Source of the DNA: Nocardia iowensis
Lineage (GTDB): Bacteria > Actinomycetota > Actinomycetes > Mycobacteriales > Mycobacteriaceae
Reading direction: 5' to 3'
Assembly: GCF_019222765.1 (NCBI RefSeq)
Contig: NZ_CP078145.1
Location: 7,998,001 to 8,062,000, forward strand
Length of the DNA stretch: 64,000 nucleotides
Shown: positions 16,912 to 25,187 of the stretch, piece by piece
Layout of the letters: each line of letters opens with the position of its first letter
Position numbering within the stretch: position 1 is the first letter of the stretch
Notes under the pieces: model-generated
Seen by the model: the letters and a program-made list of their open reading frames with translations, nothing else
Database searches by the model: none
Told to the model about the DNA's origin: nothing
Position numbers and translations under genes: made by a program

Positions 16912-18060
16912 TCAGCGCAGATCGCGGAAGAACTCGCGGATATCGGTGGTGAGCAGTTCGGGTTCCTCCATGGCCGCGAAGTGACCACCGCGGTCGACGT
17001 CGGTCCAGCGGGTGATGGTGTTCTCGGTTTCGGCGTACTTGCGGATGCCGACATCGTGCGCGAAGACCAGCGCCGCGGTGGGCACGCCCGAGTTCACCTG
17101 CCGCGCTCCCCACGGCGCGTCCTGGGCGTAGCCGACGTAGGCCGACGAACCGGCGGTGCCGTTGAGCCAGTACAGCATCACGTTGGTGAGCAGCCGATCG
17201 CGATCAATGATCTTGTCCGGGTCCACGTTTCGCGGGTGTGTCCACTCCCGGAACTTGTCCATGATCCAGGCGAGCTGCCCGACCGGCGAATCCACCAGAC
17301 CGTAGGCCAGCGTTTGCGGACGGGTGGACTGAATCGCGATGTAGCCGAACTCCTCCCGCATGAACGCCTCGATCCGGCGGATCCGGTCCCGCTCCAGCTC
17401 GGTCAGACTCGCCATCTCCTCGTCGGACAGCGGCAGCGACGGAATGGGCCCGCCGTTGATATGCACTCCCGCAACGTGTTCCGGCGCGACCCTGCCGACC
17501 TGCGGACTCACCGCGGCGCCGATATCGCCGCCCTGCACGCCGTAGCGCCGGTAACCCAGTCGGTGCATGAGTTCGGCCCAAGCCGCACCGATCCGCTCGA
17601 TCGTCCAGCCCGCCTCGATCACGGGGCTCGAGAAACCGAACCCGGGCAGCGACGGAATCACCAGGTGGAAAGCATCTTTCGGATCACCGCCGTGCGCGCG
17701 GGGGTCGGTCAGCGGTCCGATCACGTCCAGGAACTCGACGATCGAGCCCGGCCAGCCGTGTGTCATCAGCAGCGGCAGCGCATCCGCCTCGGGCGAGCGG
17801 ACGTGCAGGAAGTGGATGGTCTGCCCGTCGATCTCGGTCGTGTACTGGGCGTAGGAGTTGAGCCGTGCCTCAGCGGCGCGCCAGTCGTACTCGGTGCGCC
17901 AGTAGTCGACCAGACCGCGCAGCCAGGTGGTCGGCACGCCGGTGTCCCAGCCGTCGCCGGGCAGCGGCGCGGGCCAGCGGGCGTTGTCGAGTCGAGTGCG
18001 CAGGTCATCGAGTTGCTGCTGCGGAATGTCGATGCGGAATTCGTGGATCTCGTCGCTCAT
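16912..18060 (-). CDS. Epoxide hydrolase (EHN-type alpha/beta hydrolase)
   Basis: 382 residues. The N-terminal EHN region ([20 protein letters not shown], then [19 protein letters not shown]) marks the microsomal-type epoxide hydrolases. The core has the oxyanion motif THGWPGS, the nucleophile in QGGDIGA (Asp about residue 179), SLPGFGFSS, and the catalytic His in [12 protein letters not shown]. It opens an epoxide to a diol via an ester intermediate; in actinobacteria the physiological substrate is usually unknown. It is divergent from a WYL-domain regulator, with a 63-base shared control region carrying a CCTAGG pair and a leaderless-type -10 box. Confidence 0.92.
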   Translation of the reverse strand: MSDEIHEFRIDIPQQQLDDLRTRLDNARWPAPLPGDGWDTGVPTTWLRGLVDYWRTEYDWRAAEARLNSYAQYTTEIDGQTIHFLHVRSPEADALPLLMTHGWPGSIVEFLDVIGPLTDPRAHGGDPKDAFHLVIPSLPGFGFSSPVIEAGWTIERIGAAWAELMHRLGYRRYGVQGGDIGAAVSPQVGRVAPEHVAGVHINGGPIPSLPLSDEEMASLTELERDRIRRIEAFMREEFGYIAIQSTRPQTLAYGLVDSPVGQLAWIMDKFREWTHPRNVDPDKIIDRDRLLTNVMLYWLNGTAGSSAYVGYAQDAPWGARQVNSGVPTAALVFAHDVGIRKYAETENTITRWTDVDRGGHFAAMEEPELLTTDIREFFRDLR

Positions 18061-18067
18061 GAAAAAA

Positions 18068-18073
18068 ACGATA
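18068..18073 (-). promoter_or_regulatory. Candidate -10 box (leaderless) for epoxide hydrolase
   Basis: On the minus strand TATCGT is followed by a T-run and reaches ATG 18060 after 7 nt. No ribosome binding site is present. Confidence 0.4.
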
Positions 18074-18079
18074 TGACCG

Positions 18080-18104
18080 ACCTAGGACAACTTTCGCCCT
18101 AGGT
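18080..18104. promoter_or_regulatory. Inverted pair ACCTAGG/CCTAGGT, candidate operator of the WYL regulator
   Basis: ACCTAGG (18080-18086) and CCTAGGT (18098-18104) form a perfect inverted repeat with 11 nt between. They lie just upstream of the epoxide hydrolase -10 box and 19 nt before the regulator start, so a protein bound here could control both divergent genes. Confidence 0.5.
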
Positions 18105-18123
18105 TTCCGGCAGACTGAAATCC

Positions 18124-19074
18124 ATGTTGGAAACTTCCGCGAGACTGCTCCGGCTGCTGTCGCTGCTCCAGACTCCTCGCGACTGGACCGGTACCGACCT
18201 GGCCGAACGCCTCGAGGTCGACGTGCGCACCGTGCGGCGCGACATCGATAAGCTGCGCAACCTCGGCTACCCGGTGGATGCCACTCCCGGCGTCGCGGGC
18301 TATCGGCTCGGCGCGGGCGCGAAGCTGCCTCCGCTGCTGCTGGACGACGACGAGGCGGTGGCGGTGGCGATCGGTCTGCGCACCGCCGCGGGCGGCACCA
18401 TCACCGGCATCGAGGACAGCTCGTTGCGGGCTCTCACCAAACTCGAACAGGTGCTGCCGTCCCGGCTGCGCCACCGCGTCAGCCTGCTGCAGTCGGTCAC
18501 CGTCACGGTGCGCGACGGTGGGCCGACCGTCGACCCGGACACGCTCACCGCGATAGCGGGTGCTATCCGGGATAGTCACCGCCTCCGCTTCGACTACCGA
18601 AGCCACGACGGGACAGCGTCTTTGCGCGCTACCGAACCCCATCGCCTCGCGCACGCGGGCCGCCGCTGGTACCTCATCGGCTGGGACGTCGACCGCGCCG
18701 ATTGGCGCACCTACCGAGTCGACCGCCTACACCCCCGCATCCCCACCGGCCCTCGCTTCACCCCGCGCGAGCCGCCCGAAACCGACCTGTCCGGCTATCT
18801 CTCCCGGGGAGTATCGGATTCGCCGTACCGCTACTCCGCCCGCATCACCCTCGCCGTCCCCGCCGAGACCGCAGCGGACCGCATCGCCCCCACCGTCGGC
18901 GTCATCGAAGCCGTCGACACCGAAACCTGCGTCCTCCGCACCGGTTCGAACTCCCTCGACGAATTAGCCGTCTACGTGGCCACTTTCGGCTTCCCGTTCC
19001 GCGTCCACGAGCCACCCGAACTCATCGCCCACATCCGCGAACTCACCGCCCGCCTCGCCGAATCGGTCAACTAG
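18124..19074 (+). CDS. WYL-domain (YafY/DeoR-like) transcriptional regulator
   Basis: 316 residues. The N-terminal winged helix-turn-helix reads SARLLRLLSLLQTPRDWTG, then DLAERLEVDVRTVRRDIDKL with a following GYPVDATPGVAGYRLGAG wing. The WYL domain sits mid-protein (EPHRLAHAGRRWYLIGWD and WRTYRVDRL); WYL domains sense ligands or nucleic acids. It has the WCX-type C-terminal extension. Divergent from the epoxide hydrolase and most simply its regulator. The inducing compound is unknown. Confidence 0.9.
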   Translation: MLETSARLLRLLSLLQTPRDWTGTDLAERLEVDVRTVRRDIDKLRNLGYPVDATPGVAGYRLGAGAKLPPLLLDDDEAVAVAIGLRTAAGGTITGIEDSSLRALTKLEQVLPSRLRHRVSLLQSVTVTVRDGGPTVDPDTLTAIAGAIRDSHRLRFDYRSHDGTASLRATEPHRLAHAGRRWYLIGWDVDRADWRTYRVDRLHPRIPTGPRFTPREPPETDLSGYLSRGVSDSPYRYSARITLAVPAETAADRIAPTVGVIEAVDTETCVLRTGSNSLDELAVYVATFGFPFRVHEPPELIAHIRELTARLAESVN

Positions 19075-19078
19075 AGAC

Positions 19079-19096
19079 TCGTGGTTCAGACCACGA
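19079..19096. terminator. Candidate hairpin terminator between convergent genes
   Basis: Arms TCGTGGT and ACCACGA form a 7-bp stem with a TCAG loop, between the WYL regulator stop and the end of the oxidoreductase gene, overlapping its stop codon. No T-run follows, so it is a weak call. Confidence 0.35.
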
Positions 19097-20102
19097 TCAC
19101 TGTTTTACCTTCGGCATGCCCGTCGGCGAGGTGCTGCACGGCCGCTGCGGCCCGCGCCAAGGGATAGCGCTTTTCGATCAGCGGGCGGAGTTTGCCGTCC
19201 GCGGCCAGCCCGGCAAGGAACTCGAGGTCGGCGCGGCGCGGGCGCATGAGCAGCAGCGCTATCCGTTGGCTGGTGAAAAGGTTGGTCAGCAAGACCTTTG
19301 CCATCCAGATGACCGGGCCTGCCCAGTTTCCGCCGGGTGCGCCTGCCGAAGAGACGAATACGCCCTTCGGGGTCAGTACTTTTCGGCAGTCGCGCAGTGA
19401 CCGATTGCCGACCAGGTCGAGAAGCACGTCGTAGTGGCGGCCGCTCATCGCGAAATCCTCTGTGGTGTAGTCGATTACGTGGTCGGCGCCGAGGGATCGG
19501 ACCGCTGCCACATGGCGAGTGCTGCAGACGGCGGTGACTTCGGCACCGAGTGCCTTGCCGATCAGGATCGCGAAGGTACCCACACCACCCGAGGCGCCGT
19601 TGATCAGCACGGACTGTCCGGCCCGCAGCTGCCCGACATCACGCAAGCCCTGCAGTGCGGTCATTCCCGAATCAGGCACGGCCGCGGCCTCTTCGATGCC
19701 CAGCCCGGCAGGGACCAGCGCCAGCCGCTGCTCCGGCACGCAGACGTATTCGGCGAAGGCGCCCGAGTCCACCGCACCGAATACCGTGTCGCCGGGCCGG
19801 AATCCGGTGACCTCGGACCCGACCGCCAGCACGTCCCCGGCCAGATCGTGCCCGATGATCCGATCCTTGGGTCGCCGTAGGCCGAATCCGAGTCGCAACA
19901 GGTAGGGAGTTCCGGTGAGCAAGTGCAGGTCGCCCTGACTCACCGCCGCGGCACGGACGCGGACCAGGATTTCGTCCGCGCGCGGTGTCGGCCGGTCCAC
20001 TGTCTCCGTCCGAAGTACCGAGCTGGGACCGTACTGCGGCGCGACGATCGCCGTCATCGTGCTGACATCGACTGCGGATTGCGGGCTGTGGACCTCGGCC
20101 AT
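19086..20102 (-). CDS. NADPH-dependent MDR oxidoreductase (quinone reductase-like)
   Basis: 338 residues; GAGGAAG about 7 nt before ATG 20102 supports this start. It belongs to the zinc-free medium-chain dehydrogenase/reductase group: GroES-like N-terminal domain (DEILVRVRAAAVSQGDLHLL, GHDLAGDVLAVGSEVTGFRPGD) and a Rossmann domain with the nucleotide loop VLINGASGGVGTFAI. The catalytic zinc ligands of alcohol dehydrogenases are missing. Such enzymes reduce quinones or enones. It is divergent from a TetR regulator; twin identical palindromes between them suggest induction by a TetR ligand, perhaps a reactive carbonyl or quinone. Confidence 0.9.
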   Translation of the reverse strand: MAEVHSPQSAVDVSTMTAIVAPQYGPSSVLRTETVDRPTPRADEILVRVRAAAVSQGDLHLLTGTPYLLRLGFGLRRPKDRIIGHDLAGDVLAVGSEVTGFRPGDTVFGAVDSGAFAEYVCVPEQRLALVPAGLGIEEAAAVPDSGMTALQGLRDVGQLRAGQSVLINGASGGVGTFAILIGKALGAEVTAVCSTRHVAAVRSLGADHVIDYTTEDFAMSGRHYDVLLDLVGNRSLRDCRKVLTPKGVFVSSAGAPGGNWAGPVIWMAKVLLTNLFTSQRIALLLMRPRRADLEFLAGLAADGKLRPLIEKRYPLARAAAAVQHLADGHAEGKTVIVV

Positions 20103-20127
20103 GGAACTTCCTCGCGTGAAAACGGCT

Positions 20128-20142
20128 ACTTACAGCGTAAGT
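20128..20142. promoter_or_regulatory. TetR operator 1
   Basis: ACTTACAGCGTAAGT: arms ACTTAC and GTAAGT around a 3-nt centre. It is the same as the second site at 20162 except in the centre, and lies 26 nt upstream of the oxidoreductase start. Confidence 0.7.
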
Positions 20143-20161
20143 CGCTCACCTCGGACGCTAC

Positions 20162-20176
20162 ACTTACACCGTAAGT
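20162..20176. promoter_or_regulatory. TetR operator 2
   Basis: ACTTACACCGTAAGT repeats the arms of operator 1, centre-to-centre 34 bp (about three helical turns). It lies 19 nt upstream of the TetR start ATG 20196, so autoregulation is expected. Confidence 0.7.
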
Positions 20177-20195
20177 GCGTCAAGAGAGAGGGCCT

Positions 20196-20864
20196 ATGCC
20201 CAAGACAACCGCCACCAGCCAGCGCGCTCCACTCAACCGAGAAAGGGTGTTGCACACCGCCGTTCGCCTGGCCGACGAGCATGGCCTCACGGCGCTGTCC
20301 ATGCGGAAGCTGGCACAGACACTCGGCGTCGAGGCGATGTCGCTGTACAACCATGTCACCAACAAGGACGACCTACTCGACGGCATCGCCGATCTGGTGG
20401 TCGCGGAGATGGGCGTGCCCGAGGTCGGCGGGGACTGGAAGACGGCCATGCGCGCGCGGGCGACCGCCGCCCACGAGGTGTTGCTGCGTCACCCATGGGC
20501 CACTGGGCTGATCGGCTCGCGACTGAACGTGGGCCCGGCCATGCTGCGCTACGTCGACGCCACCGTCGGCTGCCTGCGGGCCGCGGGCTTCTCCTATCAG
20601 CTGGCCGACCGTGCATGGAACGCGATGGACAGCCATATCTACGGATTCACCTTGCAGGAGTCCAACTTCCCGCTACGTCCGGACGAATACGCTTCCGCCG
20701 CACAGCACTTCCTGCCCCGCATACCCGCCGAACAGTATCCGTACATGAACGCGTTGGCACAGCTGGTGATCGACGGAAAGCACGCTGGTGTCGCCGATTT
20801 CGACTTCGGACTGGACCTGATTCTCGACGGGCTCGAGCGCCTGCTGACCGAGTCCCGCGACTAG
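20196..20864 (+). CDS. TetR family regulator (TetR_C-type)
   Basis: 222 residues from ATG 20196, with AGAGAGGG upstream; an in-frame GTG at 20175 would fall within an operator and is rejected. The helix-turn-helix is RERVLHTAVRLADEHGLTAL, then MRKLAQTLGVEAMSLYNHV, then KDDLLDGIADLV. The C-terminal part (AMRARATAAHEVLLRHPWA, HIYGFTLQE) is of the tetracycline-repressor C-domain type. Divergent from the MDR oxidoreductase, with two identical-armed operators between them. It likely represses both itself and the oxidoreductase. Confidence 0.92.
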   Translation: MPKTTATSQRAPLNRERVLHTAVRLADEHGLTALSMRKLAQTLGVEAMSLYNHVTNKDDLLDGIADLVVAEMGVPEVGGDWKTAMRARATAAHEVLLRHPWATGLIGSRLNVGPAMLRYVDATVGCLRAAGFSYQLADRAWNAMDSHIYGFTLQESNFPLRPDEYASAAQHFLPRIPAEQYPYMNALAQLVIDGKHAGVADFDFGLDLILDGLERLLTESRD

Positions 20865-20879
20865 CGGCGAACAGCAATT

Positions 20880-20905
20880 CGCCGACTGGCGCCGATCAGT
20901 CGGCG
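20880..20905. terminator. Bidirectional hairpin between convergent TetR and MarR genes
   Basis: Arms CGCCGACTG and CAGTCGGCG make a perfect 9-bp stem with an 8-nt loop, 15 nt after the TetR stop and overlapping the last codons of the MarR gene. Confidence 0.5.
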
Positions 20906-21366
20906 CCGACGGTCGCGTCGGGATTGGTCGCGTCACGCACAATCCGCAGCGCCGCGATGAATTCGTCGAGCTGCGCGGGCGGCAGCAGTCCGGTGAACCA
21001 GCGGTCGACCGCGACCAAATAGTCCGGCAGCACCTGCGCGAGCCGGTCCGCGCCGGACGCGGTCAATACCGCGTACGCACTGCGCCGGTCGCCGGGGTCG
21101 AGTTCGCGTTCCACCAGCCCCGACCGCGCGAGCCGATCGACCAGCCGGGTGACGCCACTGGTGGACAGCGAGGTCTGCGTCGCCAGATCCGTCATGCGCA
21201 GCCGCCGATTCGGCGAACGGCTCAGGCGCATAAGGGCGTTCAAGTCCAGCGCGGACAGGCCATGCGCGTTCCATACCGGCTCCAACTTGCTGACCACCCC
21301 TGCGTACGCCTCGAAGAGCAGACCCATCGTGGTCAGCCTGGGGTCGTCGAACAGGTCCACATCCAT
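20896..21366 (-). CDS. MarR family regulator
   Basis: 156 residues with the winged-helix MarR plan: LSALDLNALMRLSRSPNRRL, TDLATQTSLSTSGVTRLVDR (recognition helix), then the wing LVERELDPGDRRSAYAVLT. No redox-sensing cysteine is present. Divergent from the SGNH hydrolase gene; the shared intergenic region has palindromes over the hydrolase promoter. A -10-like TAGGTT lies 6 nt before its ATG, pointing to a leaderless transcript. Probably represses the hydrolase. Confidence 0.9.
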   Translation of the reverse strand: MDVDLFDDPRLTTMGLLFEAYAGVVSKLEPVWNAHGLSALDLNALMRLSRSPNRRLRMTDLATQTSLSTSGVTRLVDRLARSGLVERELDPGDRRSAYAVLTASGADRLAQVLPDYLVAVDRWFTGLLPPAQLDEFIAALRIVRDATNPDATVGAD

Positions 21367-21372
21367 GGCATC

Positions 21373-21378
21373 AACCTA
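21373..21378 (-). promoter_or_regulatory. Candidate -10 box (leaderless) for marR-type gene
   Basis: Minus-strand TAGGTT lies 6 nt before ATG 21366, without a ribosome binding site. Confidence 0.4.
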
Positions 21379-21400
21379 CCCGAAGTGATTGCTGTGAGGA

Positions 21401-21463
21401 TAGTTGACACGAGGAATATCTCGTTGTAGAAATATGCATACGCATTATTCCTCGCGACAACTA
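21401..21463. promoter_or_regulatory. Promoter and candidate MarR operators before the SGNH hydrolase
   Basis: TTGACA (21404-21409) and TAGAAA (21427-21432), 17 nt apart, form a good promoter for the plus strand. The perfect inverted repeat ACGAG/CTCGT (21409-21424) sits between these boxes. A longer inverted pair, TAGTTGACACGAGGAAT (21401-21417) and ATTCCTCGCGACAACTA (21447-21463), flanks the transcription start with two mismatches. This is a typical layout for MarR repression. Confidence 0.55.
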
Positions 21464-21475
21464 CTGGAGCTCTCG

Positions 21476-22615
21476 ATGCCTGACACCACCCGCTGGGTCG
21501 CCGGTTTCCGTTCCGCGGTCATCAGTCCGTACGAGCAGGTCAAGCTGGCGGAATCACGGGCCTTCGCCGACGAAACCGTGCGCCAGGTGCTGCACCTGGC
21601 CGGTGGCGGCGAACAGCTCCGGATCCTGCTGACCAACCGCTACGGACGGGTCCCGCTCGTCATCGGTGCCGCGCGGGTCGCGCTGCGGAAGACCGGCAGC
21701 GACATCATCACCGACACCGACACCGGGCTCAGCTTCGACGGCGCGGCACAGGTCACCATTCCGGTCGGCGGCGAGGTGATCAGCGATCCGATCGAGCTTG
21801 CCGTCACGGCGGGCGCCGACTTGATGCTGAGCCTCTACCTACCCGAGCAGACCGGGCTCGCGACCTTCTCCCACCAGCCCAACGAAATAGCCTATGTGGC
21901 GGCAGGCAACGTGGTCTCGGAGACGAGCCTCGCTATCGCCGATGAGGTTCCCGCGCGCTTCTACGTCACCGGCGTCGATGTACTCGCCCCCGCGGACACC
22001 CCGATCGCCGTGGCACTGGGTGACTCGTGGTTCGAAGGCGTCGGCTCGACCATGAGCACGAACCGCCGCTCGGTGGACGTCCTCAACAGTCGGCTCGACC
22101 GCGGCTGGGCGGTCAACCAGGGTATCGGCGGAAATCGCTTGCTGACCAACGAAATCGGCGTGCCGGGCGTGGAGCGATTCAGCCGAGATGTCGGCACCGT
22201 CCCCGGCGCCACCACGGTGCTGATCAACTTCGGCATCAACGACCTCATCCTCGGCGGCATGTCGGGCGAACCACCCGCCACCGCCGACGAGCTGATCGCC
22301 GGGTTCACCGAAATCGCCCGCCGCGCCCATGACGCGGGACTGACCATCCACGCCGCAACCATCGGCCCTTACGCTGCCTGCATCTACGAAGGTATGCCGA
22401 TCGAGGAAACCCTGCCGACGCGCCGCCAGGTGAACGAATGGCTACGCACCACCGACGTTTTCGACTCGGTGTTCGATGTCGCCCGCGCGGTCGAGGATCC
22501 GGAGCGGCCCGACTTCATCCGCCCCGCCTACGACTGCGGCGACGGCATGCATCTCAACGACGCGGGCGCCCGCGCCATGGCCGAATCCATCGACGTCACG
22601 GCATTGTTCGGCTGA
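21476..22615 (+). CDS. SGNH/GDSL hydrolase
   Basis: 379 residues from ATG 21476, with GGAG 6 nt upstream. The SGNH blocks are visible in the second half: GDSWFEG (nucleophile Ser, block I), NQGIGGNRLL (block II Gly), NFGINDLILGG (block III Asn) and CGDGMHLNDAG (block V Asp-x-x-His). The N-terminal half of about 170 residues is a beta-rich domain seen in related actinobacterial esterases. It removes acyl or acetyl groups; substrate unknown. No signal peptide is seen at this start. Control by the divergent MarR is likely. Confidence 0.9.
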   Translation: MPDTTRWVAGFRSAVISPYEQVKLAESRAFADETVRQVLHLAGGGEQLRILLTNRYGRVPLVIGAARVALRKTGSDIITDTDTGLSFDGAAQVTIPVGGEVISDPIELAVTAGADLMLSLYLPEQTGLATFSHQPNEIAYVAAGNVVSETSLAIADEVPARFYVTGVDVLAPADTPIAVALGDSWFEGVGSTMSTNRRSVDVLNSRLDRGWAVNQGIGGNRLLTNEIGVPGVERFSRDVGTVPGATTVLINFGINDLILGGMSGEPPATADELIAGFTEIARRAHDAGLTIHAATIGPYAACIYEGMPIEETLPTRRQVNEWLRTTDVFDSVFDVARAVEDPERPDFIRPAYDCGDGMHLNDAGARAMAESIDVTALFG

Positions 22616-22623
22616 ATGTGGCG

Positions 22624-22655
22624 AGAGCCGTTGCGCCACAACGGGCGACGGCTCT
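22624..22655. terminator. Bidirectional hairpin between convergent SGNH hydrolase and TetR genes
   Basis: Arms AGAGCCGT and ACGGCTCT (8 bp) enclose an inner CGCC/GGCG helix with a 2-nt bulge, filling the 42-base gap between the two stops. Confidence 0.55.
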
Positions 22656-22657
22656 GC

Positions 22658-23266
22658 TCAGCGGCCGCTGCCGTCGGCGGCGCGGGTCGCGTACTCGATG
22701 GCCTCCTCGACCGCGGCCGCCGCCGGGCGCCCCTCCCGCATCGCGGTGCGCCCGGCGGCGAACAGCGCACCGCAGAGCCCACCGACCAGCACCGCGGCCC
22801 GCACCTCGTCCAGCTCACCGGGAAACGCCGCACACAACGCCTTGGCCAGCCGATCCTCGACCTCGAACAACCGCTGCAACGTGGCGGCGCGCAGCGAGGG
22901 AACCGACATCAGCAACCGGAGCCTGGCCGCCTCGAGTTCACCCGTCAGGTCGCGTGGACCACCCGCCATATCCGCGATCATCGCCCGCATCGCCGCACCG
23001 AGCACCTCCCCGACACTGGCGTCGTGCGCGCGGTCGGTGATCACGGCAAGCGCTACGTCGAGGATCTGGCCGCCGTCGGCGAAGAGGACAGCCTCCTTCG
23101 TCGGGTAGTGATTGAAGAACGTGGCGGGCGAAACATCCGCCGCGGCAGCGATTTCGGTGACCGTTGTCTCGTCGTAGCCCCGCTCCTCGAACAACCTATA
23201 GGCCGCCTCGGCGATGGCCGCTCTGGTGCGCTGCTTCTTGCGTTCGCGCAGGCCGGGTTCACTCAT
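22658..23266 (-). CDS. TetR family regulator
   Basis: 202 residues. Helix-turn-helix: RTRAAIAEAAYRLFEERGYD, TTVTEIAAAADVSPATFFNH, KEAVLFADG. The C-terminal domain (ALAVITDRAHDASVGEVLGA, LAKALCAAFPGELDEVRAAV) is of the common AcrR type. It is divergent from asnB across 70 AT-rich bases holding the inverted pair ACTATA/TATAGT. One arm coincides with its own likely -10 box, TATAGT, so it probably regulates itself and asnB. Confidence 0.88.
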   Translation of the reverse strand: MSEPGLRERKKQRTRAAIAEAAYRLFEERGYDETTVTEIAAAADVSPATFFNHYPTKEAVLFADGGQILDVALAVITDRAHDASVGEVLGAAMRAMIADMAGGPRDLTGELEAARLRLLMSVPSLRAATLQRLFEVEDRLAKALCAAFPGELDEVRAAVLVGGLCGALFAAGRTAMREGRPAAAAVEEAIEYATRAADGSGR

Positions 23267-23277
23267 GCGAGCAGCTT

Positions 23278-23302
23278 ACTATATTCACCTCAAACTTATA
23301 GT
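23278..23302. promoter_or_regulatory. Inverted repeat ACTATA/TATAGT between TetR and asnB
   Basis: ACTATA (23278-23283) and TATAGT (23297-23302) are perfect inverted arms 13 nt apart. The left arm read on the minus strand is the likely -10 of the TetR gene; the right arm abuts the asnB -35. A candidate operator. Confidence 0.45.
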
Positions 23303-23330
23303 TGCTCTATCTTTCTAGTAGCTCTAACAT
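23302..23330 (+). promoter_or_regulatory. Leaderless promoter of asnB
   Basis: TTGCTC (23302-23307), a 17-nt spacer and TAACAT (23325-23330) end 6 nt before ATG 23337. Transcription would start at the start codon itself. Confidence 0.5.
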
Positions 23331-23336
23331 TGGGGT

Positions 23337-25175
23337 ATGTGTGGAATTACCGGATGGGTCTCCTTCCAGCGAGACTTCTCGACAGCAAGCAGCAACACCA
23401 TCGATGCGATGACGGCCACCATGGCTTGTCGCGGCCCCGACGACAGCGGCCGCTGGATCGCGCCGCACGCGGCCATCGGCCACCGGCGACTTGCCGTCAT
23501 CGACCTGGTCGGCGGCACGCAACCGATGACCGTCGAAACGCCGGAAGGCGTTGTCGCCATGGTCTATTCGGGTGAGGCCTACAACTTCCGGGAGCTCCGG
23601 GCCGAACTACGCGCCCGTGGGCACCGGTGCACGACCGAATCCGACACCGAGGTGGTGCTCCGGGCCTACCTGGAATGGGGTTCGGCCTTCGCCGAGCGGC
23701 TGAACGGCATGTACGCCTTCGCCATCTGGGACTCGCGCACCGATCAGCTGGTGCTGGTCCGCGACCGCCTCGGCATCAAGCCCCTCTACTACTACCCCAC
23801 CGAGGACGGCGTGCTCTTCGGCTCCGAGCCCAAGGCAATCCTCGCGAACCCGCTGGCGGACAAGACCATCGGCATGGACGGACTGCGCGAGTTGTTCGTG
23901 ACCATCGCCCGGCCGGACCTGGCCATCTGGGAAGGCATGCATCAGGTGCCGCCGGGCGCCCTGATGACCGTCGGCCGCGAGGGCATTCGCACGACCCCCT
24001 ACTGGTCGTTGCGAACCCTCGAACACCGCGACGATCGCGCCACGACCGTCCGCACCATCCGTGAACTACTCGAGGACATCGTTGCCCGGCAACTGATTTC
24101 CGACGTGCCACGCTGCGTACTGCTGTCCGGCGGGCTGGACTCCTCCGTGTTGACCGCCCTCGCCGCGCGACACCTACGCAATTCCGGCGAGCGGTTGCGC
24201 AGCTTCAGCATCGAATTCCACAACCAGCAGCAGGATTTCGTGCCAGACGAGTGGCGGGCGACGCTCGACGCACCCTACGCCAGAGCCGTCGCGGAGCATG
24301 TCGGCTCCGACCATCGCGACATCGTGCTCGACGACGCCACCCTGTCCGATCCGGCTGTCCGTGCCGCCGTGGTCTCGGCCCGCGACGTGCCCGCCGGCTT
24401 CGGCGATAGCGAGATGTCGCTCTACCTGCTGTTCAAAGCAATTCGCGAACAGTCGACGGTCGCGCTGTCCGGCGAATCCTCCGATGAGCTCTTCGGCGGC
24501 TACCGCTGGTTCGCCGGCGCCGCGGAGCACGGGATGCACACCTTCCCCTGGTTGTCGGTGCTGCCGCCGCCGTTCGTGCAGCGCACCAGGTTGCTCGATC
24601 CGGATCTGACCGCCGCACTCGACCTCGACACCTACCTCGCGGACAGCTTCGCGGACGCGACCGCCGAGGTCACCCGGCTGGCCGGGGAGAGCGACCTGGA
24701 GTTCCGGATGCGGCAGGTATCGCACTTGCACCTCACCCGATTCGTGCGCACCATGCTCGACCGCAAGGACCGGATGAGCATGGCGGTCGGACTCGAAGTC
24801 CGAGTGCCCTACTGCGATCACCGCTTGGTCGAGTATGTCTACAACGCCCCATGGTCGCTGAAATCCTTTGACGGACGGGAGAAGAGCCTGTTGCGCGCGG
24901 CCACCGCCGATACGCTGCCCCGATCCGTCGTCGAACGCGTCAAGAGCCACTACCCGATCACCAAGGACGTGCACTACACCGAGGCGATACGCAGGCAGGC
25001 GAGCGATATCCTTGCGACCCAACAGCATCCGGTCTTCCGACTGTACGACCACGACGCCGTGACCAAGGCGGTCGATCGGCCCGCCGACGAAATGATCGAA
25101 CCCGATCGCTTCGACCTCGAACAGTTCCTCGATTTCGCGGTCTGGCTGGACCGCTACGCGCCGACCTTCACCTAG
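23337..25175 (+). CDS. asnB: Glutamine-hydrolysing asparagine synthetase (AsnB type)
   Basis: 612 residues from ATG 23337; the start is fixed because Cys2 of MCGITGW is the glutaminase nucleophile. The N-terminal amidotransferase domain has CRGPDDSG, HRRLAVIDL and the variant SGEAYNFRELR, where most enzymes have NGEIYN. The synthetase domain has the ATP pyrophosphate loop LLSGGLDSSVLTAL and SGESSDELFGGY, and EVRVPYCDHRLVEYV near the end. It makes asparagine from aspartate, ATP and glutamine. Some relatives amidate natural-product or envelope intermediates. It lies 1.5 kb from the 3' end of the giant NRPS and divergent from a TetR, so a link with the peptide is possible but not shown. Confidence 0.9.
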   Translation: MCGITGWVSFQRDFSTASSNTIDAMTATMACRGPDDSGRWIAPHAAIGHRRLAVIDLVGGTQPMTVETPEGVVAMVYSGEAYNFRELRAELRARGHRCTTESDTEVVLRAYLEWGSAFAERLNGMYAFAIWDSRTDQLVLVRDRLGIKPLYYYPTEDGVLFGSEPKAILANPLADKTIGMDGLRELFVTIARPDLAIWEGMHQVPPGALMTVGREGIRTTPYWSLRTLEHRDDRATTVRTIRELLEDIVARQLISDVPRCVLLSGGLDSSVLTALAARHLRNSGERLRSFSIEFHNQQQDFVPDEWRATLDAPYARAVAEHVGSDHRDIVLDDATLSDPAVRAAVVSARDVPAGFGDSEMSLYLLFKAIREQSTVALSGESSDELFGGYRWFAGAAEHGMHTFPWLSVLPPPFVQRTRLLDPDLTAALDLDTYLADSFADATAEVTRLAGESDLEFRMRQVSHLHLTRFVRTMLDRKDRMSMAVGLEVRVPYCDHRLVEYVYNAPWSLKSFDGREKSLLRAATADTLPRSVVERVKSHYPITKDVHYTEAIRRQASDILATQQHPVFRLYDHDAVTKAVDRPADEMIEPDRFDLEQFLDFAVWLDRYAPTFT

Positions 25176-25187
25176 CCCGGCGCACCG

